Positions 18,066 to 29,043 are shown, numbered from the stretch's first letter. The stretch is 64,000 nucleotides of DNA from an uncultured Sedimentitalea sp. (GCA_947504115.1 CANNGH010000001.1:62001-126000), one strand, 5' to 3'. Made by a program: numbers and translations. The notes: generated by a model not told the origin, from the sequence alone.

Positions 18066-18127
18066 CACGCAAAAGCCGCAAGGAGTGCGCGGTCGATGAG
18101 GCACAAGCCGTCGCTGTCGATCGTCAT
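18065..18127 (-). CDS. Possible 20-residue leader peptide coupled to the hydrolase
   Basis: A short frame starts at ATG 18127, preceded by AAAGGAACGCC, which is a much better ribosome-binding site than anything before the hydrolase. It encodes 20 residues (MTIDSDGLCLIDRALLAAFA) and its TGA overlaps the hydrolase ATG. It has no recognisable family. It could be a coupling leader or the true N-terminus displaced by a frameshift; I cannot decide between these. Confidence 0.35.
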   Translation of the reverse strand: MTIDSDGLCLIDRALLAAFA

Positions 18128-18295
18128 GGCGTTCCTTTCGCTTGGGTCGGCGCGACAGTCGCACAACGCGGATGATGCCGAAAGGGGGGCGGGTTTACAT
18201 CGACGAATGAATGATTACCTTGTGCGTCTCGAAAGCACCCGCGCAGATACGCGGCCTTTTCAATTCACGCACCCCCCAGACAGATTGGAGTTTTC

Positions 18296-18724
18296 ATGAC
18301 CGAGGTCAAAACCGGCGACACCGTGCGCATTCATTATACCGGAACCCTTCAGGATGGCACCAAGTTCGACAGTTCCGAAGGGCGCGATCCGCTGGAGTTC
18401 CAGGTGGGATCGGGCCAGATCATTCCCGGACTCGACGGCGCGATGCCGGGCATGGCAGTGGGCGAGAAAAAGACCGTCGAAGTGCCTTGCGACGAGGCCT
18501 ATGGCCCCGTGAACCCCGAGATGCGCCAGGCGGTCCCGCGCGAGGGTATCCCGGCGGAAATCCCGCTTGAGGTCGGCACGCAATTGCAGATGCAGACGCC
18601 CGAGGGGCAGGTGATGCCCGTGACCGTGGTGGACGTGGCCGAATCCGAGGTGACGCTGGATGCCAACCATCCGCTCGCCGGCCAGGATCTGCGGTTCGAC
18701 ATCGAACTGGTCGAAGTCGCCTGA
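18296..18724 (+). CDS. FKBP-type peptidyl-prolyl isomerase, SlyD-like
   Basis: A 142-residue FKBP-family prolyl isomerase/chaperone of the SlyD type. It begins MTEVKTGDTVRIHYTGTLQDG, followed by FDSSEGRDPLEFQVGSGQII and PGLDGAMPGMAVGEKKTV. The insert-in-flap domain spans roughly residues 75-120 (YGPVNPEMRQAVPRE to NHPLAGQDL). The histidine- and cysteine-rich metal-binding tail of E. coli SlyD is absent, so it is a short form. It is convergent with fabI and they share a GC-rich hairpin. Confidence 0.92.
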   Translation: MTEVKTGDTVRIHYTGTLQDGTKFDSSEGRDPLEFQVGSGQIIPGLDGAMPGMAVGEKKTVEVPCDEAYGPVNPEMRQAVPREGIPAEIPLEVGTQLQMQTPEGQVMPVTVVDVAESEVTLDANHPLAGQDLRFDIELVEVA

Positions 18725-18732
18725 ACCGCGAT

Positions 18733-18756
18733 CGCCCCGCCGCCGCAGGCGGGGCG
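18733..18756. terminator. Bidirectional hairpin between the SlyD-like gene and fabI
   Basis: A 9-bp perfect stem CGCCCCGCC (18733-18741) / GGCGGGGCG (18748-18756) with a six-base loop sits in the 34-base gap between two convergent genes. No T-run is present on either side. Confidence 0.55.
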
Positions 18757-18758
18757 CG

Positions 18759-19550
18759 TCACATCGATTCGGGCTGCGGCATCCCGAGAATGTGATAGCC
18801 GCCATCGACGCGCACGATTTCGCCGGTGGTGCAGGCTCCGGCATCCGAAGCCAGCCAGACTGCGGTGCCGCCCACCGCTTCGAGCGAGGCATTCGCGCGC
18901 AGGGGCGTGTTGCGCTCGGTGAACTTGTAGGTCTTGCGGGCCCCGCCGATCGCGGCGCCCGCCAATGTGCGCATCGGTCCCGGAGAAATCGCGTTGACGC
19001 GGATGCCTTCGGGGCCGAGGTCGTTCGCAAGATACCGCGTGGCGGATTCCAGCGCCGCCTTGGCCACGCCCATCACGTTGTAATTCGGCATGACCTGATT
19101 GCTGCCCTGATAGGTCAGCGTCAGCAGCGTGCCGCCGTTTTCCACCATCAGCGGATGCGCGCGGCGGGCGACCTCGATGAAGGAATAGGCGCTGATTTCA
19201 AGCGAATTACGAAAATTGGCGCGGCTGGTGTTCAGGAACCGCCCCGTGAGTTCGGATTTGTCGGAAAATGCGATGGCATGGACGAGGAAATCAATGCTCG
19301 CCCAGCGTTCGGCCAGCGCGGCAAAAGCGGCGTCCAGCGATGCGTCGTCGGTCACGTCGACATCGACCGTGAAATCGGAACCCACGCTGGCCGCCAGCGG
19401 TTCCAGCCGCTTGCCGAACGCGTCGCCCTGATAGGTAAAGGCCAGTTCCGCCCCCGCCGCGTGCATGGCCTGGGCAATGCCCCACGCGATGGAACGGTCG
19501 TTGGCGACCCCCATGATCAGGCCGCGCTTTCCCTTCAATGGTTCTGACAT
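18759..19550 (-). CDS. fabI: Enoyl-[acyl-carrier-protein] reductase (NADH)
   Basis: Last step of each fatty-acid elongation cycle: reduces trans-2-enoyl-ACP. The 263-residue short-chain dehydrogenase-type protein begins MSEPLKGKRGLIMGVANDRS, the FabI version of the nucleotide-binding motif. It has the Tyr-X6-Lys active site in YNVMGVAKAAL, and SPGPMRTLAG downstream. A canonical FabI length. It follows fabB by six bases and is the last gene of the fabA-fabB-fabI operon. Confidence 0.95.
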   Translation of the reverse strand: MSEPLKGKRGLIMGVANDRSIAWGIAQAMHAAGAELAFTYQGDAFGKRLEPLAASVGSDFTVDVDVTDDASLDAAFAALAERWASIDFLVHAIAFSDKSELTGRFLNTSRANFRNSLEISAYSFIEVARRAHPLMVENGGTLLTLTYQGSNQVMPNYNVMGVAKAALESATRYLANDLGPEGIRVNAISPGPMRTLAGAAIGGARKTYKFTERNTPLRANASLEAVGGTAVWLASDAGACTTGEIVRVDGGYHILGMPQPESM

Positions 19551-19556
19551 CTGCTG

Positions 19557-20786
19557 TTATCCCTGAAATTTCGAGAGGATCATCGAACCATTGGTGCCGC
19601 CAAAGCCGAAACTGTTGGTCATCACGCTGTCCAGACCGGCATTTTCCACCGTCTCCAGCGCGATTTCGGACGGATCCAGCGCAGGGTCCAGCGTTTCCAC
19701 ATTGATCGAGCGCGCGATGAAATCATGTTCCAGCATCAGCAGGCTGAAAATCGCCTCAAGCGCACCAGCGGCGCCCTGCGCATGACCGGTCATCGACTTG
19801 GTGGAACTGATCGGCGGGGTCTGACCCTGACCGAACACGCGGCGCACCGCCTCGACCTCGCCCACGTCGCCCACCGGCGTGCTGGTGCCGTGGGCGTTGA
19901 TATAGCCGACGCGGCGCCCCTCGGGCAGGGTTTCCAGCGCCAGGCGCATGGCCCGTTCACCGCCTTCACCGCTGGGGGCAACCATGTCGTGCCCGTCGCT
20001 GGTGGCCGCGTAACCCGTCACCTCGGCGTAGATTTTCGCACCGCGCGCGCGGGCGTGTTCCAGTTCCTCGAGAACGACGATACCGCCACCGCCCGAGATC
20101 ACGAACCCGTCGCGCCCGGCGTCGAACGCGCGGCTGGCGCGCTCGGGCGTGTCGTTGTATTTGGACGACATCGCGCCCATCGCATCAAAAAGGCAGGACA
20201 GGGTCCAGTCCAGTTCCTCGCCGCCACCGGCGAACATCACGTCCTGCTTGCCCAGCATGATCTGCTCGGCCGCGTTGCCGATGCAATGCAGGCTGGTCGA
20301 ACAGGCGGAGGTGATGGAATAATTGATGCCCTTGATCTTGTAGGCGGTCGCCAGATTGGCGCTGATGGTCGAGGACATGCACTTGGGAACGGCGAACGGC
20401 CCGATCCGCTTGGTCGCGCCGGTTTTCAGCACGGTCTGATGCGCCGCCAACATGGCGCTGGTCGATGGCCCGCCGGACCCGGCGACAAGGCCAGTGCGCG
20501 GGTTGACGATATCGCCCTCTTCCAGCCCGGCATCGCCAATCGCTTCGGCCATCGCGATATGCGCATAGGCCGCCCCCGGTCCCATGAAGCGCAGCGTGCG
20601 CTTGTCCACATGCTCGGACGGGTCAATCTTCAGCGTGCCGGCGACGCGGCTGCGAAAGCCGTGTTCCGCCATTTCGGCGCTGGCTTCGATGCCCGAGCGG
20701 CCTTCTTTCAACGCGGCCAGAACCTCTTGGCTGTTGTTCCCGATGGAGGAGACGATCCCCAGACCGGTGACGACGACGCGACGCAT
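19557..20786 (-). CDS. fabB: Beta-ketoacyl-ACP synthase I
   Basis: Condensing enzyme that extends acyl-ACP and, with FabA, makes unsaturated fatty acids. The 409-residue protein has the active-site cysteine in [15 protein letters not shown], and histidines in [11 protein letters not shown] and [12 protein letters not shown]. The N-terminus is [18 protein letters not shown] and the C-terminus has the glycine loop [11 protein letters not shown]. Location between fabA and fabI supports FabB rather than FabF. Confidence 0.95.
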   Translation of the reverse strand: MRRVVVTGLGIVSSIGNNSQEVLAALKEGRSGIEASAEMAEHGFRSRVAGTLKIDPSEHVDKRTLRFMGPGAAYAHIAMAEAIGDAGLEEGDIVNPRTGLVAGSGGPSTSAMLAAHQTVLKTGATKRIGPFAVPKCMSSTISANLATAYKIKGINYSITSACSTSLHCIGNAAEQIMLGKQDVMFAGGGEELDWTLSCLFDAMGAMSSKYNDTPERASRAFDAGRDGFVISGGGGIVVLEELEHARARGAKIYAEVTGYAATSDGHDMVAPSGEGGERAMRLALETLPEGRRVGYINAHGTSTPVGDVGEVEAVRRVFGQGQTPPISSTKSMTGHAQGAAGALEAIFSLLMLEHDFIARSINVETLDPALDPSEIALETVENAGLDSVMTNSFGFGGTNGSMILSKFQG

Positions 20787-20834
20787 TTGCGTTCTCCTGT
20801 ATTCGGTTTTCCGACGATTGCCTGTCGATCGCGC

Positions 20835-21344
20835 TCAGCTTTCGGACAGGGCCACCTTCATGTCCTTCACCTGATAGATCACATCGCCATCGGCTTCGAC
20901 CCGGCCATCCGCCACACCCATGGTCAACCGGCGCGTCTGCACCGCCTTGGTGAAATCGACGTAATATGTCAGCATCTTGCGGTCGGGGCGAACCATGCCG
21001 GTCAGCTTGACCTCGCCCACGCCCAACGCATATCCGCGCCCCTGCCAGCCCCGCCACCCGAGGTTGAACCCGGTCAATTGCCACAGCCCGTCCAGCCCCA
21101 GACAGCCGGGCATGATCGGGTTGCCGGGAAAATGGCACTCAAAGAACCACAGGTCGGGATGGATGTCGAACTCGGCCACGACATGGCCCTTGCCGTGGCT
21201 GCCGCCATCGCCGCTGATCTCGGTGATGCGGTCCATCATCAGCATCGGCGGTTCGGGCAGTTGCGCGTTGCCGGGGCCGAACAGTTCGCCGCGGGCGCAT
21301 TTCAACAAGTCGTCCTTGTCAAAGCTGCTGGGGTATGGGGCCAT
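20835..21344 (-). CDS. fabA: 3-hydroxydecanoyl-ACP dehydratase/isomerase
   Basis: Dehydrates 3-hydroxydecanoyl-ACP and isomerises the product to the cis-3 form, the branch point to unsaturated fatty acids in the anaerobic pathway. The 169-residue hot-dog-fold protein has the catalytic histidine in [19 protein letters not shown], the aspartate in the same stretch, and a FabA-length product. It is the first gene of the operon fabA-fabB-fabI, divergent from irr across a 122-180 base gap depending on the irr start. Confidence 0.96.
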   Translation of the reverse strand: MAPYPSSFDKDDLLKCARGELFGPGNAQLPEPPMLMMDRITEISGDGGSHGKGHVVAEFDIHPDLWFFECHFPGNPIMPGCLGLDGLWQLTGFNLGWRGWQGRGYALGVGEVKLTGMVRPDRKMLTYYVDFTKAVQTRRLTMGVADGRVEADGDVIYQVKDMKVALSES

Positions 21345-21454
21345 CTGGCGTGCTCTCCTGCCTTGCTCGTTTCGCGCATTCCGTTTCGTCTAGCATTGCA
21401 CTCGGGCGTCCTGCAAGGTCGCCGGTCGCTGCGGCGCCATGATGCAGGGTTGCG

Positions 21455-21496
21455 AATGAATTTCATTTGAAACTTGCCCCCCTCACATCCTATATT
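21455..21496 (+). promoter_or_regulatory. Promoter and palindrome upstream of irr
   Basis: A near-perfect palindrome AATGAATTTCATT (21455-21467) overlaps the -35 region. TTGAAA at 21467-21472 and TATATT at 21491-21496 are 18 bp apart and make a convincing sigma-70-type promoter. The transcription start would fall near 21503. The palindrome could be an operator for an iron regulator or for FabA-side control, but its centre does not match the Irr ICE consensus (TTAGAAnnnTTCTAA). Confidence 0.55.
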
Positions 21497-21523
21497 GACG
21501 TCATGGCCAATACAGAGATCCCG

Positions 21524-21940
21524 ATGACCGACTGTCCGACGAAAACCGCAACCACATGGTTGGGCAAGGCCGATCTGCGCCCGACCCGCCAGCGTGTGGC
21601 CTTGGCCGAACTGCTGGTGGGCGATGGCAAACATCGCCACGTCACCGCCGAAAGCCTGTTCGAGGCGGCGCGCGATTGCGGCGCGGCGGTTTCGCTCGCC
21701 ACGGTCTACAACACCTTGCGCGCCTTCTGCGCCGCTGGGCTGATGCAGGAGGTGACGGTGAATGGCGCGAAAAGCTATTTCGACACCAATACCCATGACC
21801 ACCCGCATTTCTACTGGGAAGACGAGGGCCGGTTGAGCGATGCGCCCTCCGAGAAACTGCGCATCAGCGGCCTGCCGCAAGCGCCTGAGGGCGCGGAAAT
21901 CGCGTCGGTCGATGTGGTGATCCGCCTGCGCCGGCTCTGA
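21524..21940 (+). CDS. irr: Irr-type iron response regulator (Fur family)
   Basis: A Fur-superfamily transcriptional repressor that senses iron through haem in alphaproteobacteria. The winged-helix domain is visible in LRPTRQRVALAELLV and VSLATVYNTLRAFCAAGLM. The metal/haem-binding region DTNTHDHPHFYWEDEG is characteristic, and the N-terminus holds a Cys-Pro pair (MTDCPTK) that could act as a haem regulatory motif. The product is 138 residues from ATG 21524. An ATG at 21503 is seven codons upstream, but the best promoter would start transcription near that base, so I prefer 21524. The position next to fabA is conserved in alphaproteobacteria. It may be Irr rather than Fur because typical Fur zinc-site cysteines are missing at the C-terminus. 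Confidence 0.88.
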   Translation: MTDCPTKTATTWLGKADLRPTRQRVALAELLVGDGKHRHVTAESLFEAARDCGAAVSLATVYNTLRAFCAAGLMQEVTVNGAKSYFDTNTHDHPHFYWEDEGRLSDAPSEKLRISGLPQAPEGAEIASVDVVIRLRRL

Positions 21941-22033
21941 GCCCGCCGCGCCGGTTTTACGGATCAGGCCGGTCGTGCGGACATCCGGCCGCTGAAAACG
22001 GGCCGAAACGCCAGCACGACCGACAGGGACACA

Positions 22034-23338
22034 TCACTCCCCGAAGACACGCCTGAAAATCGTATCCACATGTTTCGTGTGATAGCCGAGATCGAACTTT
22101 TCCTCGATTTCGGCGGGGCTGAGCGCGGCGGTGACGTCCGCGTCGGCCAGAAGTTCGGTCTTGAAATCCTTGTCGTCTTCCCACACCTTCATCGCGTTGC
22201 GCTGCACCAGCGTATAGGCATCCTCGCGCGATACACCCGCCTGGGTGAGGGCCAGCAGCACCCGTTGCGACATCACCAATCCGCGGAACTTGTGCAGGTT
22301 CGCCAGCATGTTGTCGGGATAGATCACCAGCTTGTCCACCACCTGCGTCAGGCGGGCCAGCGCGAAATCCAGCGTGATCGTGGTATCGGGGCCGATATTG
22401 CGCTCGACGCTGGAATGGGAAATGTCCCGCTCGTGCCAGAGGGCGACGTTCTCCATCGCAGGAACCACCGCCATGCGCACCAGCCGGGCCAGCCCGGTCA
22501 GGTTCTCGGTCAGCACCGGGTTGCGCTTGTGCGGCATCGCGCTGCTGCCCTTCTGCCCGGCGCTGAAGAATTCCTCGGCTTCCAGAACTTCGGTGCGCTG
22601 CATGTGGCGGATTTCGATGGCGATATTCTCGATGCTGCTGGCGACGACCCCCAGCGCGGCAAAGAAGGCCGCATGCCGGTCGCGCGGAATGACCTGCGTG
22701 CTGATCGGCTCGGGCTCCAGCCCCATCTGCGCGCAGACATGCTCCTCGACGCGGGGGTCGATATTGGCGAACGTCCCCACCGCCCCGGAAATCGCCCCCG
22801 TGGCGACCTCGTAGCGCGCCTTTTCCAAACGGTTCAGGTTGCGCTCCATCTCGGCGTAAAAGCGCGCAAAGGTCAGGCCCATCGTGGTCGGTTCGGCGTG
22901 AATCCCGTGGCTGCGCCCGATACGCACCGTGTCCTTGTGCTCGTAAGCGCGGCGTTTCAGGGCGGCCAGCAGATCCTTCATATCCGCGATCAGGATGTCG
23001 GCGGCGCGCACCAGTTGCACGTTGAAGGTGGTGTCCAGCACATCGGAACTGGTCATGCCCTGATGCACGAACCGCGCCGCGTCGCTGCCGACGATCTCGG
23101 AAAGATGGGTCAGAAAGGCGATGACATCGTGTTTCGTCACCGCTTCGATCTCGTCGATGCGGGCGACATCGAATTCGACGTCTTTCGCTTTCCATACCGC
23201 TTGCGCATTCTCGCGCGGGATCACGCCAAGCTCGGCCATGGCGTCGCAGGCATGGGCCTCGATCTCGAACCAGATGCGGAACTTGGTCTCGGGCGACCAG
23301 ATGGCGACCATGTCGGGGCGGGAATAGCGGGGGATCAT
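22034..23338 (-). CDS. purB: Adenylosuccinate lyase
   Basis: Cleaves adenylosuccinate and SAICAR in purine synthesis. The 434-residue fumarase/aspartase-superfamily protein carries the signature GSSAMPHKRNPVL, with TSSDVLDTTFN and RSHGIHAEPTTMG earlier. It begins MIPRYSRPDM. I chose the ATG at 23338; a GTG four codons upstream is an alternative. It is convergent with irr (93-base gap, no clear terminator). Confidence 0.96.
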   Translation of the reverse strand: MIPRYSRPDMVAIWSPETKFRIWFEIEAHACDAMAELGVIPRENAQAVWKAKDVEFDVARIDEIEAVTKHDVIAFLTHLSEIVGSDAARFVHQGMTSSDVLDTTFNVQLVRAADILIADMKDLLAALKRRAYEHKDTVRIGRSHGIHAEPTTMGLTFARFYAEMERNLNRLEKARYEVATGAISGAVGTFANIDPRVEEHVCAQMGLEPEPISTQVIPRDRHAAFFAALGVVASSIENIAIEIRHMQRTEVLEAEEFFSAGQKGSSAMPHKRNPVLTENLTGLARLVRMAVVPAMENVALWHERDISHSSVERNIGPDTTITLDFALARLTQVVDKLVIYPDNMLANLHKFRGLVMSQRVLLALTQAGVSREDAYTLVQRNAMKVWEDDKDFKTELLADADVTAALSPAEIEEKFDLGYHTKHVDTIFRRVFGE

Positions 23339-23415
23339 CGGCAACAGCACCTTTCGTGATGGAGTTGCGCCGCGTCATAGACCGCCGCGCGCGGTGCCAC
23401 AAGGCAGGAGGCGGC

Positions 23416-24630
23416 TCAGGCGTCCGGTTCCAGCCGCGTGTCGATCGTCGCGCCATGCTCCAGCGTGCGATGAACCGGGCATCTGTCCGCGATCGCCAGC
23501 AGCCGCGCGCGCTGGTCGTCGTCCAGATCGCCCTCCAGCCGGATCACCCTGTCGAACCGGTCGATGCGGCCGCTGTCGTCGGCGTCCTGCGCATGGACCT
23601 TGGCGTGGCTGACATCGACGCTGACATGGTGCAGCGCCCAGCCCTTGCGCCGCGCATACATGCGGATGGTCATCGAGGTGCAGGCCCCCAAGCCAGCGGC
23701 CAGCAGCCCATAGGGCGACAGCCCCCTGTCGGTTCCGCCAAACGCCGCCGGCTCATCCGCCAGAAGGTGATGGTCGGGGCCGGACTGCACGTCCTGCAGG
23801 AACCCTTCGGGGTCCGCCTCGGAGACGCGCACGATCCCCTCGGGCGCGCCGGGCGGCGGGGCCGGCAGGGTCAGGTCGATATACCGCCCCACCCAGGCGG
23901 CGATCACGTCGGCCGCGTATTCGGCATCGCCCGCGCGCGAGATCAGGTGATCGGCATCGTCCAGCGTGACAAAGCTCTTGGGATGTTTTGCGGCGACGAA
24001 GATCCGCGTGGCGTTGTCGATGCTCACGACGTCGTCCCTGGGGGCATGCATCACCAACAGCGCGGCATCCAGACCACGGATCGTGGCTTCGAGATTTCCG
24101 GCGGAAATATCGCGGATGAACTCGCGGGTGATGACGAAGGGGCGGCCGCCCAGACAGATCTCGGCCTGTCCGCGTTCTTCGATCTCGGGCAGATGGGCGG
24201 CGAAATTCCGCGTGATATGCGCCGGATCGAAGGGCGCGGCCAGCGTCACCACCGCCTTGACCCCCGCGATCCGCTTGGCCGTGCGCAGGACCGCCGCGCC
24301 GCCCAGCGAATGACCGATAAGCAGCGCCGGCGCCATGTCGCGTGATGTCAGATATTCGCAGGCCGCCACAAGATCGGCCACGTTGGAACTGAACGAGGTG
24401 TTGGAAAACTCGCCCTCCGAATGGCCCAGCCCGGTGAAATCGAACCGCAGAACCGCAATGCCCATCGCCGCCAGCCGTCCTGCGATGCGGCGCGCGGCGG
24501 CGATGTCCTTGGAACAGGTAAAGCAATGCGCGAACAGCGCGGTGGCCAGAACCGGACCATCGGGCAGATCCAGCCGCGCGGCCAGTTCTTCGCCGGAATG
24601 GCGGGTGAATGTGATGCGTTCGCTCGTCAT
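23416..24630 (-). CDS. Alpha/beta hydrolase fused to an OsmC-family peroxiredoxin domain
   Basis: A 404-residue two-domain protein. Residues 1 to about 255 form an alpha/beta hydrolase: FAHCFTCSKDIAAARR, nucleophile elbow IGHSLGGAAVLRTAK, and acid/histidine near SIDNATRIF and LDDADHLISRAGD. Residues about 275-404 are an OsmC/Ohr-type domain with the redox cysteines in LGACTSMTIRMYARRKGW and RCPVHRTLEHG. OsmC domains reduce organic hydroperoxides using these two cysteines. The fusion is known in alphaproteobacteria and others; the pairing suggests detoxification of ester or lipid peroxides, but that is inferred. It lies 24 bases from the cyclo-ligase gene, so it is probably cotranscribed with it. 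Confidence 0.92.
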   Translation of the reverse strand: MTSERITFTRHSGEELAARLDLPDGPVLATALFAHCFTCSKDIAAARRIAGRLAAMGIAVLRFDFTGLGHSEGEFSNTSFSSNVADLVAACEYLTSRDMAPALLIGHSLGGAAVLRTAKRIAGVKAVVTLAAPFDPAHITRNFAAHLPEIEERGQAEICLGGRPFVITREFIRDISAGNLEATIRGLDAALLVMHAPRDDVVSIDNATRIFVAAKHPKSFVTLDDADHLISRAGDAEYAADVIAAWVGRYIDLTLPAPPPGAPEGIVRVSEADPEGFLQDVQSGPDHHLLADEPAAFGGTDRGLSPYGLLAAGLGACTSMTIRMYARRKGWALHHVSVDVSHAKVHAQDADDSGRIDRFDRVIRLEGDLDDDQRARLLAIADRCPVHRTLEHGATIDTRLEPDA

Positions 24631-24654
24631 GGCAGCCTCATTTACCGAACGACA

Positions 24655-25311
24655 TCAGGCAGGGACATCGCCTTCGACCGTGCCATCGCCCAGAATCACC
24701 GTCCGCATCGGAATGTCCCAGGGCATGGGAAAGATGCTTTTCATCCGCGCAAAGGGCTGCCCGACGCCGATCACCCATGGCAGGGTATCCATTGCCGCCA
24801 GCGTGCGGTCGTAGAAGCCGCCGCCATTGCCAAGGCGGTAAAGCTCTTCATCGATCCCCAGCACGGCAGAGATGACGATATCGGGCTGCACCGCCTCGCC
24901 CTCGGATGGCACCGGGATGTTCCAGACGCCGCGTTCCATCTTGCAGCGCGGCGCCCAGGGGCGAAATATCAGCGGCTGCGCCTTTTCCAGCACCACCGGC
25001 AGCACGATCTTCGCGCCCGCCTCGTGTGCCCGTTTCATCCAGGCGCGCAGGTCCAGTTCGCCCCGGATCGGCCAGTAGGCCGCGATGGTGCGTCCCTCCG
25101 GCGGCCCGATCAGGCGGTCGAGTTCTTCACCCACCACCTCGGCCATCCGCGCATTGTCGGCCTGCGAGGTCGCGCGGCGCAACTCGTAAAGGCGCGCGCG
25201 TTCGCCCCGACGGAACTGCGCCACATCCTTCGCGGCTTGCGGATCGACCGGTTGCCCATCGACCAGATTATGGGCGAAACAGGGTTCGGACCCTCCGATA
25301 TCGTCAGACAT
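24655..25311 (-). CDS. 5-formyltetrahydrofolate cyclo-ligase
   Basis: Converts 5-formyl-THF to 5,10-methenyl-THF with ATP. The 218-residue product shows the family features PPEGRTIAAYWPIRGELDLR, ILPVVLEKAQPLIFRPW (split: VVLEKAQPLIFRPW), and the late ATP-binding stretch AVLGIDEELYRLGNGGGFYD, DRTLAAM. It begins MSDDIGGSEP at ATG 25311, with GGAGG nine bases upstream. In this clade the gene lies downstream of glnA across a 127-base intergenic region that holds a promoter and hairpin. Confidence 0.93.
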   Translation of the reverse strand: MSDDIGGSEPCFAHNLVDGQPVDPQAAKDVAQFRRGERARLYELRRATSQADNARMAEVVGEELDRLIGPPEGRTIAAYWPIRGELDLRAWMKRAHEAGAKIVLPVVLEKAQPLIFRPWAPRCKMERGVWNIPVPSEGEAVQPDIVISAVLGIDEELYRLGNGGGFYDRTLAAMDTLPWVIGVGQPFARMKSIFPMPWDIPMRTVILGDGTVEGDVPA

Positions 25312-25328
25312 GCGCACACCTCCATTCC

Positions 25329-25364
25329 CCGGGGCAGCGTAGAAAACACTGCCCCGGATGTCAA
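25329..25364 (-). promoter_or_regulatory. TTGACA promoter overlapping a palindrome, upstream of the cyclo-ligase gene
   Basis: On the minus strand TTGACA (25364-25359) and TACGCT (25341-25336) are 17 bp apart, with a start expected near 25329, just before the GGAGG ribosome-binding site. The interval is also a perfect inverted repeat: CCGGGGCAG (25329-25337) with CTGCCCCGG (25349-25357). The palindrome could be an operator or a transcription-limiting hairpin; the -10 matches only partly. Confidence 0.45.
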
Positions 25365-25366
25365 AA

Positions 25367-25395
25367 CCCCTGCTTCTTTCTGGTTCCAAATACCC
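25367..25395 (-). repeat. Dispersed GGGTATTT/CCAGAAAGAAGC motif (copy C, minus orientation)
   Basis: Read on the minus strand, GGGTATTTGGAACCAGAAAG followed by AAGCAGGGG. It lies right after the glnA terminator hairpin and before the cyclo-ligase promoter. Confidence 0.7.
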
Positions 25396-25397
25396 AA

Positions 25398-25431
25398 ATC
25401 CCCGGCGCGGCCACACGCGCAACGCCGGGAT
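25398..25431 (-). terminator. Terminator hairpin after glnA
   Basis: On the minus strand ATCCCGGCG pairs with CGCCGGGGAT (one bulged base) over a 15-base loop, and TTGGGTATTTGG follows, starting eight bases after the glnA stop. Confidence 0.55.
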
Positions 25432-25438
25432 CGGGCAC

Positions 25439-26845
25439 TCAGCAGCTGTAATACATCGCGAATTCGACCGGATGGGGCGTCATCTCGTACCGCTCCAGTT
25501 CCGCGCGTTTCAGCCGGATATAGCCGTCGATCTGGTCGCGGGTGAACACATCCCCCGCCAGCAGGAATTCGCCATTGGTTTCCAGCTCGTCCAGCGCCTC
25601 GCGCAGCGAGCCGCAGACGGTGGGGATGCCGGCCAGTTCCTCGGCGGGCAGATCGTAAAGGTTCTTGTCCATCGCCTCGCCGGGGTCGATCCGCGACTTG
25701 ATCCCGTCCAGACCGGCCATCAACAGCGCGGCAAAGCACAGATAGGGGTTGGCGGCGGGATCGGGAAAGCGCGCCTCGACCCGTTTGGCCTTGGGCGATT
25801 CCGCCCACGGAATACGGATGCAGCCCGACCGGTTGCGCGCGGAATAGGCCCGCAGGACAGGCGCCTCGAACCCCGGCACCAGCCGCTTGTAGCTGTTCGT
25901 GGTCGGGTTGGTGAAGGCGTTCAGCGCCTTGGCGTGTTGCAGGAGACCGCCGATGAAGTACAGCGCTTCCTGGCTCAGATCGGCATAGCGGTCGCCGGCG
26001 AACAGCGGCTTGCCGTCCTTCCAGATCGACATGTTCACATGCATGCCGCTGCCGTTGTCGCCGCTGATCGGCTTGGGCATGAAGGTTGCCGACTTTCCAT
26101 AGGCATGGGCGACGTTGTGGATGACGTACTTGTATTTCTGAATCTCGTCGGCCTGCGTGGTCAGCGTGCCGAACAGCAGCCCCAACTCATGCTGGCACGA
26201 GGCGACCTCGTGGTGGTGCTTGTCCACTTTCATGCCCAGCCGCTTCATCGTGCTGAGCATTTCCGAGCGCAGATCCTGGGATTCGTCCACCGGGTTGACC
26301 GGGACATAGCCGCCCTTCAGCCCCGGGCGGTGGCCCATATTGCCCATCTCGTACTCGGTGTCGGTGTTCCAGGATCCATCCGTCGCGTCCACCTCGTAGG
26401 ATACCTTGTTGATGGTCGTGGAAAACCGTACGTCGTCGAACAGGAAGAACTCGGCCTCGGGGCCGAAATAGGCGGTATCGCCGATGCCGCTGGCGATCAG
26501 ATAGGCCTCGGCCTTCTGGGCGGTGCCGCGCGGATCGCGCGCATAGGGTTCGCCGGTGTCGGGTTCGACCACGGTGCAGTGGATACACAGGGTCTTTTCG
26601 GCATAGAACGGATCGACATAGGCGCTTTCGGTGTCGGGCAGCAGCTTCATGTCCGAGGCTTCGATGGATTTCCACCCGGCGATGGACGAGCCGTCGAACA
26701 TGAACCCCTCCTCGATGAAATCCTCGTCCACCAGATCGGCGACAAGGGTCATGTGCTGCAGGGTGCCGCGCGGGTCGGTAAAGCGTATATCGACGAATTC
26801 TATGTCTTCGTCGCGGATCTGCTGAAGAATCGCTTCGGTGCTCAT
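25439..26845 (-). CDS. glnA: Glutamine synthetase, type I
   Basis: Makes glutamine from glutamate, ammonia and ATP; dodecameric GSI. The product is 468 residues, the usual GSI-beta length. It begins [20 protein letters not shown] and has the ATP/glutamate-binding loop [18 protein letters not shown]. Tyr397 in [10 protein letters not shown] is the adenylylation site, so activity is expected to be controlled by GlnE. It lies 34 bases behind glnB, so glnB-glnA is one operon. The start is supported by the conserved N-terminus. Confidence 0.97.
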   Translation of the reverse strand: MSTEAILQQIRDEDIEFVDIRFTDPRGTLQHMTLVADLVDEDFIEEGFMFDGSSIAGWKSIEASDMKLLPDTESAYVDPFYAEKTLCIHCTVVEPDTGEPYARDPRGTAQKAEAYLIASGIGDTAYFGPEAEFFLFDDVRFSTTINKVSYEVDATDGSWNTDTEYEMGNMGHRPGLKGGYVPVNPVDESQDLRSEMLSTMKRLGMKVDKHHHEVASCQHELGLLFGTLTTQADEIQKYKYVIHNVAHAYGKSATFMPKPISGDNGSGMHVNMSIWKDGKPLFAGDRYADLSQEALYFIGGLLQHAKALNAFTNPTTNSYKRLVPGFEAPVLRAYSARNRSGCIRIPWAESPKAKRVEARFPDPAANPYLCFAALLMAGLDGIKSRIDPGEAMDKNLYDLPAEELAGIPTVCGSLREALDELETNGEFLLAGDVFTRDQIDGYIRLKRAELERYEMTPHPVEFAMYYSC

Positions 26846-26879
26846 TATGGGTGAGTCCTTCCTTTGGGAATGCGGTTGT

Positions 26880-28932
<2,053 letters not shown>

Positions 28933-28977
28933 TCGGCATTACCCGCCCACGTTCACCGTCGCGCGGCGCGCAATTTC

Positions 28978-29004
28978 CCTCTCGCAACGATCGAGAGGCT
29001 TTGC
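28978..29004 (+). terminator. Terminator-like hairpin after nnrD
   Basis: CCTCTCG (28978-28984) pairs perfectly with CGAGAGG (28992-28998) over a seven-base loop, followed by CTTTGCT. A second perfect palindrome, CCGCCGGC GAT GCCGGCGG (29019-29037), sits between this and the tRNA. Confidence 0.45.
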
Positions 29005-29043
29005 TATGACGCGTCGACCCGCCGGCGATGCCGGCGGTGGCGT

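Noticed and set aside
25313-25438. 6S RNA between glnA and the cyclo-ligase gene
   Set aside because: 6S RNA is often near this gene, but the gap is 126 bases, has no long central-bubble hairpin, and is filled by a terminator, a repeat and a promoter.
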